DNA from: an uncultured Saprospiraceae bacterium
GTDB lineage: Bacteria > Bacteroidota > Bacteroidia > Chitinophagales > Saprospiraceae
Length of the DNA: 6,888 nt
Assembly (NCBI GenBank): GCA_938039305.1
Contig: CALHUZ010000471.1
Span: 1-6,888 of the forward strand
Direction of reading: 5' to 3'
Of this stretch, positions 6,001 to 6,888 are shown piece by piece; positions within the stretch are counted from its first letter, which is position 1, and the number at the start of each line of letters is the position of its first letter. The notes under the pieces were generated by a model. The model was not told the origin of the DNA, did not search any database, and was given only the letters and a program-made list of their open reading frames with translations. The translations under genes and the position numbers were made by a program.

Positions 6001-6888
6001 TTATTTGATAGATGGAGTAAAGACATATTGTCTCATTGCCATCGTACCAAATATTAAGAAAATAAGTGTTAGACAAATTAAGCCCCATTCACCCATCGTA
6101 GGTACTCCAGCGAATGTCGGTGCACAACTAGGAGCGCTGCCACTTATACCACGTCCCAAACCAGCACAGAGACCATCACTATCTGAGAATGAAAGGCTAT
6201 AATTTAAATCTGTCCGAGGATAAGTAAATGTCTGAGAACCATCTCTCGTTAGTGTAGAAACAGATGCAGGTGAACCAGCGCCTCCAGCAGTCAAAATTAC
6301 AGAGGCATCAGCTCCGACCCAACTTACAGTTACCGTATAAGCATCGTTTCCTGAACAGGTAGCAGCTCCTGCTGATATACTTGTCAGTTCACAGGCTGCC
6401 GGGGGAGCAGCACAACCGGGTGCGTTTCCACTAAGACCGCTTCCAAGACCAATACCCGTACAAAGGCCTTCAGTATCTAATAATGAAATGTTATAATTTA
6501 AATCTGTCAGAGGATAAGTAAATGTTACGGAACCATCTCTGGCTGGTGTCGTCATTGATGCAGGCGAACCAGCACCTCCAGCAATCAAAGATACAGAGGC
6601 ATCAGCGCCAACCCAACTCACCGTGACTGTATAACCAGTATTTCCTGCGCATGTAGCAGCGCCCGCTGTTATGCTTGTCAATTCACACATCGATGGGGAA
6701 GGTCCGGATGGTACAGGCCCCTCTGTACAAATTCTATCTATAATTAAATCAATCTCGGGCTCACCGCTTGCAGTGATCACAATAGCTCCGACATTCGAAA
6801 AATCTGCACTTCCTGAAAACTCGCTAAAGGAAATCATAATATTTTCCGTACTCATGTTTTCCGCAAATTCTCTGACGACTGATGATCT
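6001..6888 (-). CDS. Large surface protein with Cys-rich tandem repeats and IPTL-CTERM sorting signal, C-terminal part (5' end outside window)
   Basis: The frame is open from the right edge (first codon AGA at 6888-6886) to a TAA at 6001, giving 295 residues. The first visible ATG, at 6855, is not a credible start: coding continues upstream of it without a stop, and no signal peptide follows it, though an exosortase substrate needs one. Numbering from that ATG: residues 1-42 look like the end of a beta-rich domain ('SADFSNVGAIVI', 'EIDLIIDRI'); 57-148 and 155-244 are two repeats with four conserved Cys each; 251-258 is VPTMGEWG; 259-274 is a hydrophobic helix; the tail RQYVFTPSIK follows. This tripartite C-terminus matches the IPTL-CTERM class processed by XrtH. 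The protein is probably exported by Sec, held in the membrane by the signal, then cleaved and attached or released. G+C is higher than in the exosortase unit (28 of 60 bases in 6421-6480). Function of the repeats is unknown. Confidence 0.88.
   Translation of the reverse strand, partial: RSSVVREFAENMSTENIMISFSEFSGSADFSNVGAIVITASGEPEIDLIIDRICTEGPVPSGPSPSMCELTSITAGAATCAGNTGYTVTVSWVGADASVSLIAGGAGSPASMTTPARDGSVTFTYPLTDLNYNISLLDTEGLCTGIGLGSGLSGNAPGCAAPPAACELTSISAGAATCSGNDAYTVTVSWVGADASVILTAGGAGSPASVSTLTRDGSQTFTYPRTDLNYSLSFSDSDGLCAGLGRGISGSAPSCAPTFAGVPTMGEWGLICLTLIFLIFGTMAMRQYVFTPSIK
6004..6105 (-). other. IPTL-CTERM type sorting signal (protein-level feature)
   Basis: Encodes VPTMGEWG, then the hydrophobic stretch LICLTLIFLIFGTMAM, then Arg and the tail QYVFTPSIK up to the stop. 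The family consensus is roughly IPTLSEWG + helix + basic end. Here Ile is Val, Leu is Met and Ser is Gly, while Pro, Thr, Glu, Trp and Gly are kept. The tail is longer and less basic than the usual short Arg/Lys cluster. Confidence 0.82.
6124..6393 (-). repeat. Coding tandem repeat, copy 2 (about 90 residues)
   Basis: Second of two tandem units in the IPTL-CTERM protein, from 'CELTSISAG' to 'APSC'. It shares about 66 of 90 aligned residues with copy 1, all four Cys included, with one 2-residue gap. The core 'YTVTVSWVGADASV' and 'AGGAGSPAS' are identical in both copies. Confidence 0.85.
6412..6687 (-). repeat. Coding tandem repeat, copy 1 (about 92 residues)
   Basis: First of the two visible units, from 'CELTSITAG' to 'APGC', with Cys at the start, about 12 residues in, about 75 in, and at the end. 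More copies could lie beyond the right edge, but the 42 or so residues before it do not match the unit. Confidence 0.85.

Noticed and set aside
6005..6202. Plus-strand ORF of 65 codons opposite the IPTL-CTERM signal
   Set aside because: It is the complement of a well-supported coding region with a clear sorting motif and repeats; no signal of its own.

Overview
The window looks like a chromosomal piece of a Bacteroidota bacterium, probably a marine Saprospiraceae/Lewinella-type organism (the family level is inference). The evidence is a protein with a type IX secretion (T9SS) C-terminal domain, a LytTR response regulator, no Shine-Dalgarno sequences before the starts, TAnnTTTG-like promoter elements and moderate to low G+C. 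Both ends are cut: a gene runs off the left edge and another off the right edge.

Layout. Plus strand: the C-terminal part of a LytTR-type response regulator (2-472), then an exported, probably lipid-anchored YtcJ-type amidohydrolase (about 596-2257). Minus strand, converging on the amidohydrolase: two tandem, clearly paralogous MarR-family regulators (3177-2749, then 2722-2288). Upstream of these is a small secreted protein with a T9SS sorting domain (4158-3274), closed by a strong intrinsic terminator built on a perfect 30-bp palindrome (3220-3249). A 336-bp AT-rich gap follows. Next is a tight two-gene unit: an exosortase, best matched to XrtH (5699-5130), and a four-helix membrane protein of unknown function starting 5 bp after it (5124-4495). 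After a 301-bp gap with a terminator, a promoter candidate and inverted repeats comes the C-terminal 295 residues of a larger surface protein (6888-6001). It has two Cys-rich tandem repeats and ends in a VPTMGEWG + hydrophobic helix + Arg tail, an IPTL-CTERM type sorting signal.

How the genes fit together. The right half is a compact protein-sorting locus: a membrane transpeptidase-like exosortase (Cys94, Arg135, His155 visible), a probable accessory membrane protein, and a likely substrate carrying the matching C-terminal signal. It lies beside a T9SS cargo gene, so two different C-terminal sorting routes appear in neighbouring genes. The left half seems unrelated: regulation (LytTR, MarR pair) and a periplasmic or envelope hydrolase of unknown substrate. 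The most notable points are the exosortase/IPTL-CTERM cassette with its uncharacterised partner, and the fact that the last gene is not the 284-residue protein its first visible ATG would give: it stays open to the window edge and lacks its N-terminus here.
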